DNA of 5,660 nt, taken from assembly GCA_030614035.1 (NCBI GenBank), contig JAUWKW010000112.1, forward strand, positions 1-5,660, written 5' to 3'. Source of the stretch: Chromatiales bacterium. GTDB lineage: Bacteria; Pseudomonadota; Gammaproteobacteria; Steroidobacterales; GCA-2729495. The notes below the pieces were generated by a model that made no database searches, was not told the DNA's origin, and worked only from the letters and a program-made list of their open reading frames with translations. The stretch's first letter is position 1. Each line of letters starts with the position of its first letter. Made by a program: the position numbers and the translations under genes. Shown here one piece after another: positions 1 to 4,784 of this stretch.

Positions 1-524
1 CGGACGCCCTGCCGGTTATTACCTATGACGATCGTATGACGTTTCATCTGAATGACGAGGTGATCGAAGTTATTCATGTGCCGGTGGCACACACTGATGG
101 CGACTCGGCGTTTTATTTTCGCGAAGCCAACGTGTTGCACACCGGCGACGCATTTATCAACCGCGGCTATCCGCTGATCGATATCGCCAGTGGTGGCAGC
201 ATCAAGGGCCTCATTGAGGCTGCCAACCAGATGCTCGAAATCGTGGACGACGAGACGATCATTATTCCGGGGCACGGGCCACTGGCCGACCGGGCCCGAA
301 TGATCGAGATCCGCGACATGCTGGCCGACGCGCGCGCGCGGGTTGTGGCACTGATCGATCAGGGTATGAGCCTTGCTGAGATCAAGGCGGCCAAGCCGCT
401 GGCCACACTGGATCCTGAGGGGGGGCAGGCCCTGATCAAGGGCCGGGCCTTCGTTACGATCATCTACCAGAGTGAAACCGGCGACTGGGAAATTCCGGCG
501 GAGATTACCCGCTGGAATCAGTGA
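1..524 (+). CDS. MBL-fold metallo-hydrolase, 5' end missing (C-terminal part)
   Basis: This is the C-terminal part of a metallo-beta-lactamase-fold hydrolase. The reading frame is open to the left edge (codons begin at base 3), so the ATG at 36 is probably an internal methionine, not the start. The HxHxDH zinc motif that opens this family must lie outside the window. Numbering from that ATG, the later metal ligands are visible: His19 in AHTDGD, Asp38 in HTGD and His80 in PGHG. The stretch with GYPLID and SGGS between the last two is typical of the Zn-dependent hydrolases related to glyoxalase II. About 80 residues of helical C-terminus follow. Such proteins hydrolyse thioester, ester or lactam bonds, and the substrate cannot be told here. 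The gene ends 134 bases before the next coding region, with a possible promoter in the gap, so it may belong to a separate unit. The family call is firm; the function is open. Confidence 0.88.
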   Translation, partial: DALPVITYDDRMTFHLNDEVIEVIHVPVAHTDGDSAFYFREANVLHTGDAFINRGYPLIDIASGGSIKGLIEAANQMLEIVDDETIIIPGHGPLADRARMIEIRDMLADARARVVALIDQGMSLAEIKAAKPLATLDPEGGQALIKGRAFVTIIYQSETGDWEIPAEITRWNQ

Positions 525-545
525 GTCGGGCTGCACCCGTTGGCA

Positions 546-554
546 TGATATAAA
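546..554 (+). promoter_or_regulatory. Possible extended -10 promoter element
   Basis: The bases TGATATAAA fit an extended -10 box (TG, one base, then TATAAA against the sigma-70 consensus TATAAT). No good -35 box lies 17 bases upstream, which extended -10 promoters can tolerate. Transcription would begin near 561 and give a leader of about 37 bases before the ribosome binding site at 598. The position, just after the hydrolase gene and before the flavoprotein and its tightly packed followers, is where a promoter for that gene set would be expected. It was found by eye only. Confidence 0.35.
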
Positions 555-597
555 GACCAGGACGTACCGACAGAAAAATCCGGGACCGAAAATCAGC

Positions 598-602
598 GGA
601 GG
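598..602 (+). promoter_or_regulatory. Strong Shine-Dalgarno site serving GTG 611, not ATG 659
   Basis: GGAGG (followed by A) is the best ribosome binding site in the window. It sits 8 bases before GTG 611, an ideal spacing. It is 56 bases before the ATG at 659 that begins the flavoprotein open frame, too far to serve that codon directly. The bases just before 659 are an A-rich run with no clear Shine-Dalgarno match. Ribosomes should therefore load at 611. Confidence 0.55.
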
Positions 603-610
603 ACAATATC

Positions 611-646
611 GTGAGTGTCGCCTACCCATGGCTGGAACCCCCCTAG
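611..646 (+). CDS. 11-codon leader ORF ending Pro-Pro-stop, or amber-interrupted N-terminus
   Basis: From GTG 611 the frame reads MSVAYPWLEPP and then TAG at 644-646. It is in the same frame as the flavoprotein at 659. Read past the stop, four codons (Pro-Lys-Lys-Lys) lead straight into that protein's Met. Three explanations fit. It may be a real leader peptide whose translation feeds reinitiation 12 bases after the stop; the Pro-Pro before a stop is notable because C-terminal prolines are known to slow termination. It may be the true N-terminus, broken by a sense-to-amber point mutation. Or it may be a base-calling error near the six-C run at 638-643. The good ribosome binding site favours real initiation here, and which explanation holds is undecided. 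Confidence 0.35.
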   Translation: MSVAYPWLEPP

Positions 647-658
647 CCCAAGAAAAAA

Positions 659-1129
659 ATGCCCAAAGAACAGCTGGAGGACACGCTGCAGAAGCTGCTG
701 GCACAAAAAAACATCTGCGTGCTTGCAACGATTGGTGAAAACGGCCGGCCAATCGCGAGCCCAATCGAGTACTACGCCGACGGCCTGGACCTGTACATGC
801 TGCCGGATCCCGGCACGCCAAAGCTGAAGGCGATGCAGCGGGATCCATATATGTCACTGTCGGGCAACCTCGACTATTTCGGTTGGCAAAGTGCGCGCGG
901 TCTGCAGTACTTTGCCCAGGCCGAGATTATCGAACCACACGCACCCGGCTGGGACCATGGCATGGACGTGTTTCACTGGAAGCCGTGGATGGAAGACCTC
1001 GGCATGGACTCGAGCAAACCGTTCGAGCGCCAGGTGGCGAAGATCGTGCCGTACAGGATTCTCCTGACCGACACCTGGCTGTGGAAGAACGGTTACTCGG
1101 CCAAGCAGGTCTGGGAACGCGACGCTTGA
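659..1129 (+). CDS. PNPOx-like (split-barrel) flavin-binding protein
   Basis: This 156-residue protein has the pattern of the pyridoxamine-5'-phosphate-oxidase-like FMN-binding split-barrel superfamily. A short N-terminal helix (about 3-17) leads into the first strands (ICVLAT, residues 19-24), then Gly-Arg-Pro (29-31), a second strand pair up to MLP (47-49), Lys55 in the segment that usually contacts the flavin phosphate, the 'R-D-P' turn (61-63) and a strand with AQAEII (86-91). The length suits the family. The C-terminal third (about 93-156) is rich in Trp and aromatic residues, with no motif I can name. Members bind FMN, F420 or haem and usually act as reductases or oxidases; the cofactor cannot be fixed from sequence, and true PNPOx activity is unlikely because the protein is short. 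ATG 659 lacks its own good ribosome site; an in-frame GTG at 611 is cut off by TAG 644. The protein is probably cytoplasmic. Confidence 0.8.
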   Translation: MPKEQLEDTLQKLLAQKNICVLATIGENGRPIASPIEYYADGLDLYMLPDPGTPKLKAMQRDPYMSLSGNLDYFGWQSARGLQYFAQAEIIEPHAPGWDHGMDVFHWKPWMEDLGMDSSKPFERQVAKIVPYRILLTDTWLWKNGYSAKQVWERDA

Positions 1130-1152
1130 ATCCAGACGCCGCAGGACGCGTT

Positions 1153-1183
1153 GCGCTGGCACTCCGCGCTGAATTCCCAGCGC
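1153..1183 (+). repeat. Inverted repeat between flavoprotein and SDR genes
   Basis: GCGCTGG (1153-1159) and CCAGCGC (1177-1183) form a perfect 7-bp GC-rich stem around a 17-base loop, inside the 82-base gap between the flavoprotein stop and the SDR start. No T-run follows, so it is not a standard intrinsic terminator. It could be an RNA-processing or stabilising hairpin, or chance in GC-rich DNA. The rest of the gap shows no obvious promoter. Confidence 0.3.
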
Positions 1184-1211
1184 TCACCACCAGTACCGGA
1201 GCCAATAGACC

Positions 1212-1937
1212 GTGAGCCCCCTAAAATCGCCAACCGTGCTCGTAACCGGCGCCAATCGCGGTATCGGCTTCGAATTCGCCAAGCAATATGCAGAAAAAGG
1301 CTGGCGAGTCATCGCCTGTGCCCGGCAACCGGAGGAAGCAGCAGCGCTCAAAAAGCTTGCAGCGGAATTTCCGGACGTCAGTATCAAGCCGTTGGATGTC
1401 AGTGATCTGGACTCGATCGATGCGCTGGCCACACGGCTCGAGGGCCAGCCGATCGATATCCTGATCAACAATGCAGGCGTGTTCGGTGAATTCGCGGACC
1501 AGTCCTTCGGGGCCCTGCGGCACGACAAGTTCGACATGTTTATGCGCACGAATGCGCGCGGTGCCTTGAAGATGTCTGAAGCGTTTGTCGACCACATCAA
1601 GGCTGGCCGGAAAAAAAAGATCATCGCGATTACATCCCAGGCCGGTTCGTTCGGCCTGAACAGCGGCGGTTTGCCCGGGCAGTATTTCTACAAGGCGAGC
1701 AAGGCTGCGTTGAACATGTTCATGCGCAATGTTGCGGCGGACCTGAAAGAGCACGGCATCATCGTTGGTATTTTGTCGCCGGGCATGGTCTTGACGCGGC
1801 CCGCGCCGGAGAGAAAGTTTCCCGGCCTGATTGAGCCGCCAGAGAGCATCGCCGGCATGATCGAGGTTATCGACGGTTTGACGCTGGAACAGTCGGGCGC
1901 GTTCATTCGCTACACGGGCGAAGTTCAGCCGTGGTAG
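1212..1937 (+). CDS. Short-chain dehydrogenase/reductase (SDR), CsgA/C-factor-like
   Basis: This is a complete 241-residue classical SDR, an NAD(P)(H)-dependent oxidoreductase with a Rossmann fold acting on a carbonyl or alcohol group. All diagnostic parts are present: the cofactor motif TGANRGIG (residues 12-19), Asp62 after the third strand, NNAG (86-89), the structural Asn114, catalytic Ser142, and YxxxK as Tyr160 and Lys164. The SPG motif (189-191) precedes the substrate loop. Arg16 and Arg38 favour NADPH over NADH. The short C-terminus and overall pattern recall the C-factor/CsgA-like SDR branch; the substrate is unknown. The start is GTG, with a weak GGAG about 10 bases upstream. The YHS gene begins 19 bases after its stop, which points to co-transcription and perhaps coupled translation. 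The family and catalytic competence are well supported. Confidence 0.93.
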   Translation: MSPLKSPTVLVTGANRGIGFEFAKQYAEKGWRVIACARQPEEAAALKKLAAEFPDVSIKPLDVSDLDSIDALATRLEGQPIDILINNAGVFGEFADQSFGALRHDKFDMFMRTNARGALKMSEAFVDHIKAGRKKKIIAITSQAGSFGLNSGGLPGQYFYKASKAALNMFMRNVAADLKEHGIIVGILSPGMVLTRPAPERKFPGLIEPPESIAGMIEVIDGLTLEQSGAFIRYTGEVQPW

Positions 1938-1956
1938 CGGCGGTTTCAACCTGCCT

Positions 1957-2454
1957 ATGAAAATGCCCGAAGACGTCAGGCGCAGGAACGGCACAATTCT
2001 GGCGATTGCTGTTGCCGCTTTCGTTTTGGTCGCCGTCATCCAGGGGCTCCGCCTGGGTTTTGTGCCGCTGTCCTGGGGCTGGTACAGCCCGATCTATGAG
2101 AAAGACGGTATCGCGATCGAAGGCTATGACCCGGTCGCCTATCACCTCGGCAGCAAAGCGCGGTTGGGTCAGGAATCGATTCGTTACCGGTGGCAGGACC
2201 TGGACTGGTACTTCGCCTCGGAACAGAACAAGGCGCTTTTCCACGCAGCGCCGGAAAAATACGCGCCGGCGTTCGGTGGTTATTGTGCCAAGGCCGTCAG
2301 CTCGGGATTTTCGGGCGGCGGCAACCCGCGCGTCTGGCACATTCAAGACGGCAAATTGTATTTCTTCTTCAGCGACGGAGCCAAAGAAAGTTGGTTGGCC
2401 GAAATCGATGCAGGCATCGTTCGGCGCAGCGAAGCGAACTGGTTCAACCGTTGA
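1957..2454 (+). CDS. Membrane-anchored YHS-domain protein
   Basis: This is a 165-residue protein with one N-terminal membrane helix (about 13-31) after a basic head (RRRN, 8-11), so the main domain should lie in the periplasm. Residues about 47-145 carry the YHS-type pattern: GYDPVAY (56-62), a Trp-x-x-x-x-Trp-Tyr-Phe strand (79-86), a helix with Asn91 and Phe95, P-x-x-YAP (99-104), then GGYCAKAVS (107-115) with the single cysteine Cys110, and a closing strand GKLYFFF (132-138). The tail ends with ANWF, as in this subfamily. YHS domains are thought to bind metal, often copper, and occur in metal-handling and oxidase-linked proteins; the exact role of this branch is not established. No Shine-Dalgarno is evident, so translation may be coupled to the SDR gene 19 bases upstream. 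A second in-frame ATG lies at 1963. The neighbouring membrane protein and cytochrome c make a role near the respiratory membrane plausible. Confidence 0.82.
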   Translation: MKMPEDVRRRNGTILAIAVAAFVLVAVIQGLRLGFVPLSWGWYSPIYEKDGIAIEGYDPVAYHLGSKARLGQESIRYRWQDLDWYFASEQNKALFHAAPEKYAPAFGGYCAKAVSSGFSGGGNPRVWHIQDGKLYFFFSDGAKESWLAEIDAGIVRRSEANWFNR

Positions 2455-2492
2455 ATCGATAAAAACTAACGACTAATGGGATACAAACCTCG

Positions 2493-3158
2493 ATGACCTG
2501 GTACGCATTCTGGAACTACTTGCATATTCTAATCCTGGTGTTCTGGTTGGGCACCGACCTTGGCGTCATGCTCGGCGCCAAAAAATCCAAAGACGCCACA
2601 TTGTCGCTGGAGTCCCGCATGGTCGCGTTGCAGCTGGCGCTAAAACTCGATGTGATCCCACGGATCATGGCGGCCCTGGCTCTACCGATTGGCATGTTGC
2701 TAGCCCGACACCTGGGCCTGGTCCAGATCGGCAATCCCGGCATGGCGCTGATGTGGCTGGTGGCGTTCGGCTGGATCTCTATCAATCTTGCCGCCGGCGC
2801 AACCCACGACAAGCCGATCGGTAAGACGCTGCAGAAAATTCAATGGGTATACCTGGTGATTCTCGGCAGCGCGTTGCTCGGCACGGCGATATGGTCATGG
2901 ACCGGGTCCGGGCCACTCGGGGCAAACTGGCTCGCGCTAAAAGTTGCCCTCTACGGCATCATCTGCTGGATTGCGATCGGCATCGATTGGGCCTTCGGTC
3001 CGGGCGTCGTCGCGTTCGCAAAGATCACGGCCGACGGATCGGCGCCGGAGCTCGAGCGGGCGTATTCGGCCAGTGTCGATAATTCGGTGCGCTTCGTGTT
3101 GGGCTTATATCTGTGCCTGGTGATCATCGGCTGGCTGGGCGTCGCCAAGCCGCTGTAG
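2493..3158 (+). CDS. Six-helix integral membrane protein, unknown function
   Basis: This is a 221-residue, very hydrophobic protein. About six membrane helices can be drawn: residues 8-28, 55-72, 84-101, 117-137, 147-168 and 198-218. The first contains His11 followed by a Phe-Trp-Leu-Gly-Thr-Asp pattern. That pattern, and a Lys (150) at the head of the fifth helix, resemble the CopD/HemJ/DUF2269-type membrane proteins, some of which bind haem b or quinone. This is a resemblance by eye, not a confirmed match. Other possible ligand histidines are His73 and His105, near helix ends. A basic loop (Lys30, Lys31, Lys33) probably faces the cytoplasm. A weak GGGA lies 11 bases before the ATG. It sits between the YHS gene and the dihaem cytochrome gene in a tight unit, so an electron-transfer or metal-related membrane role is a fair inference. 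That it is a real gene is clear; its function is not. Confidence 0.8.
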   Translation: MTWYAFWNYLHILILVFWLGTDLGVMLGAKKSKDATLSLESRMVALQLALKLDVIPRIMAALALPIGMLLARHLGLVQIGNPGMALMWLVAFGWISINLAAGATHDKPIGKTLQKIQWVYLVILGSALLGTAIWSWTGSGPLGANWLALKVALYGIICWIAIGIDWAFGPGVVAFAKITADGSAPELERAYSASVDNSVRFVLGLYLCLVIIGWLGVAKPL

Positions 3159-3179
3159 CAAACGGCTGCCCGCCAGCGG
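3150..3179 (+). repeat. Inverted repeat overlapping the stop of the membrane-protein gene
   Basis: CCGCTG (3150-3155, in the last codons) can pair with CAGCGG (3174-3179) around an 18-base loop. A competing small hairpin, GCTG with CAGC (3165-3168 and 3174-3177), uses part of the same sequence. No T-run follows. It may be a processing or attenuation structure between the membrane-protein and cytochrome genes, or chance. Confidence 0.25.
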
Positions 3180-3183
3180 TATC

Positions 3184-3201
3184 TGTTCTTCAAAAAGAAC
3201 A
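3184..3201 (+). promoter_or_regulatory. Perfect hairpin abutting the cytochrome c start codon
   Basis: TGTTCTT (3184-3190) and AAGAACA (3195-3201) form a perfect 7-bp stem with a CAAA loop, ending on the base just before the ATG at 3202. The only purine-rich stretch that could act as a ribosome binding site (AAAAAGAA) lies in its loop and 3' arm. The hairpin could therefore limit translation of the cytochrome unless opened by the ribosome finishing the upstream gene. It could equally be a DNA operator. The structure is directly visible; the role is inferred. Confidence 0.45.
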
Positions 3202-4185
3202 ATGAAACGTTTCGCAACAATCGTCGCGGGCAGTTTGATTTTGCTGTTGGCAACGGCCGTTGTTTATGTCGGTCTGATTCTGCCGCGCACGGCACCGCCG
3301 GCAGACATCGAAATTGTTTCAACGCCGGAGCTGGTCGAGCGCGGGCGCTATCTCGCAGAGCATGTGATTCTCTGTAACGATTGCCATTCGGAGCGTGACT
3401 GGACCCAGTATGGAGGTCCTCCGATGCCACCGATTGGCGCGGGCCGGGCGTGCATGACCCGCCAGACCGCAGTCGCCGGCATCATGACGTCGGAATCCAA
3501 TTTCCCGGGCGTTTTGTGTATTCGCAACATCACATCGGATAAAGACACCGGTATCGGGGACTGGACCGCTGGCGAAATCATTCGCTCGATGCGGGAGGGC
3601 ATTGGCAGAGACGGGCGTGCGCTGTTTCCGATCATGCCGTATTTTATTTTCAAGGACATTTCTGACGAAGATTCGGCCGCTATAGTTGCGTACATGCGCG
3701 CCTTGCCGCCGGTGCGCGCGGAACGCGCTGACCGCGACATCGACTTTCCAATGAATGTATTGATCCGGCTATGGCCAGAGCCGCTGACCGACCCCGTGCC
3801 GACACCGGACCGAGCCGATTCCATTGCCTGGGGAGCTTATCTGACCGCTATCGGTCGCTGCTCGTTCTGTCACACGCCGCGTGCCGGGCGGGGCATAGCT
3901 GGTATCACGGGCAAAGAGTTTGCGGGAGGTGTGCCGTTCGCGATCGGTTCGAAAGTCATGTATTCGAAAAATTTGACGCCCCATGCAACTGGCATCGGCA
4001 ACTGGACCCGAGAAGCCTTTATCGCCCGTTTCAAAGCTTATTCCGAACCGCTGACAGTCGCACCGGAAGACAACACTTTAATGGACTGGAACGCCTATGC
4101 CGGAATGACGGAGGCAGACTTAAGCGCAATCTACGATTATTTGCAATCGCTGCCGCCGGTGGAATTCGTACAGCAGGAGCTGTAG
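3202..4185 (+). CDS. Membrane-anchored dihaem cytochrome c
   Basis: This 327-residue protein starts with a basic MKR and a hydrophobic segment (about 5-27) without a clear signal-peptidase site, so it is probably an uncleaved anchor with the rest in the periplasm. Two cytochrome c domains follow. Domain 1 has the haem site CNDCH (58-62), the NIT..DTGIG.WT segment common in this family, and Met145 in PIMPY as the likely sixth ligand; it closes with YMRALPPV. Domain 2 has CSFCH (220-224), NLTP..TGIGNWT, and Met294 (in LMDW) as the likely ligand, and closes with YLQSLPPV. The closest known type is the cytochrome subunit of membrane alcohol, aldehyde or gluconate dehydrogenases, which normally carries three haems; this one has two and no dehydrogenase subunit beside it. 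Domain 1 has two extra cysteines, Cys84 and Cys106. It is the last gene of the plus-strand set and probably passes electrons to a terminal oxidase or another cytochrome. Confidence 0.92.
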   Translation: MKRFATIVAGSLILLLATAVVYVGLILPRTAPPADIEIVSTPELVERGRYLAEHVILCNDCHSERDWTQYGGPPMPPIGAGRACMTRQTAVAGIMTSESNFPGVLCIRNITSDKDTGIGDWTAGEIIRSMREGIGRDGRALFPIMPYFIFKDISDEDSAAIVAYMRALPPVRAERADRDIDFPMNVLIRLWPEPLTDPVPTPDRADSIAWGAYLTAIGRCSFCHTPRAGRGIAGITGKEFAGGVPFAIGSKVMYSKNLTPHATGIGNWTREAFIARFKAYSEPLTVAPEDNTLMDWNAYAGMTEADLSAIYDYLQSLPPVEFVQQEL

Positions 4186-4232
4186 GCAGCTGCATATTCA
4201 ATCCGGCACCACGTGGCCGTGATCGCTTCCAA
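4186..4232 (+). other. Convergent intergenic gap with 8-bp palindrome
   Basis: These 47 bases separate the cytochrome gene from the minus-strand membrane-protein gene, tail to tail. I expected a bidirectional terminator, but there is no stem followed by a T-run on either strand. The only symmetric element is CCACGTGG (4209-4216), an 8-bp palindrome with no loop, more like a protein-binding site than a terminator, and possibly chance. Termination may be Rho-dependent. Confidence 0.3.
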
Positions 4233-4700
4233 TCACTCAGCGCCCCGCGAGCCCAATGCGCGACCCCGCCACAGGATCAGAAACAGGAATCCAAAATACG
4301 CGATCAGCATGAACCAGAACTCGTGGATTCCCCGGTTAAAGCCAAAGCGCGCGATGTTTTCAAACAGGATGAAGGCGACGGTGAAGACAACTGCGGTCAG
4401 AGTGGCAGCAACTGTCCAGCCCGCGGCGCGCCGCTGCGGGCGCACGCAGACAGAGTAATAAACCACCAGGAACGCCACCGAATAGCTGTTCAGCAGCTCC
4501 CGGTAGAGTGGCGCGTGTTGGAAGTAGTGATTGACCCAGAACGCTCCGGCGCCGAGAAACGTGATCAGCGCGTATTTCCACTCGGGCAGCGGGGCCTTGA
4601 GCACACGCTCCCACATCAGCACCAGGAAAATATATGCGAGCCAGGTGCCGAACACCAACTCGTAAAATTCCACCGTTCCCTGCCAGGCCGTATCGATCAT
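4233..4700 (-). CDS. Small five-helix membrane protein, unknown function
   Basis: I do not recognise this 155-residue protein. It is rich in Phe, Trp and Tyr and has about five membrane helices: residues 11-34, 42-58, 68-86, 94-116 and 125-144. Basic stretches after helix 3 (Arg87 to Arg91) and at the C-terminus (Arg145 to Arg152) suggest those sides face the cytoplasm. Possible functional polar residues near the membrane are Glu11, Glu14 and Glu31, the Asn57-His58 pair, His61 and Glu114-Asn115. Consistent hydrophobic helices separated by short loops support a real gene over a shadow, although a much longer plus-strand open frame overlaps it. No Shine-Dalgarno is evident before the ATG at 4700. 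It lies 84 bases downstream of the M28-like gene on the same strand and may be co-transcribed with it. Confidence 0.7.
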   Translation of the reverse strand: MIDTAWQGTVEFYELVFGTWLAYIFLVLMWERVLKAPLPEWKYALITFLGAGAFWVNHYFQHAPLYRELLNSYSVAFLVVYYSVCVRPQRRAAGWTVAATLTAVVFTVAFILFENIARFGFNRGIHEFWFMLIAYFGFLFLILWRGRALGSRGAE

Positions 4701-4737
4701 GGTTGTTTTCGTGACGCGCGGGACCGGTCTGCCGGGA

Positions 4738-4749
4738 CCCGCCGGCGGG
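4738..4749 (-). repeat. GC-only palindrome between the two minus-strand genes
   Basis: CCCGCCGGCGGG is a perfect 12-bp palindrome in the 84-base gap between the M28-like stop (4785) and the membrane-protein start (4700). Right beside it, GAGCT (4749-4753) and AGCTC (4759-4763) can form a second small stem around a 5-base loop. Neither is followed by a T-run on the minus strand. They may shape the RNA between the two genes, but GC-rich spacers often contain such repeats. Confidence 0.25.
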
Positions 4750-4784
4750 AGCTACCGGAGCTCTCCAGGGCTCACCGCTTCGGG

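Noticed and set aside
36..38. ATG as the true start of the MBL-fold protein
   Set aside because: The frame is open upstream to the window edge with family-like residues (ITYDD), and the protein would lack the essential HxHxDH motif if it began here.
527..539. Small stem CGGG/CCCG after the MBL gene as a terminator
   Set aside because: The stem is only 4 bp and no T-run follows.
472..738. Plus-strand open frame running through the gap before the flavoprotein
   Set aside because: It overlaps the ends of two real genes in another frame, and its product is basic and featureless.
1221..2039. A 272-codon minus-strand open frame opposite the SDR gene
   Set aside because: The plus strand holds a complete SDR with all catalytic motifs. 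The antisense product has no recognisable pattern and is explained by GC-rich codon use.
3202..4185. Third haem site in the cytochrome, as in three-haem dehydrogenase subunits
   Set aside because: Only two CxxCH motifs exist (58-62 and 220-224). The extra Cys84 and Cys106 are single cysteines and not part of haem motifs.
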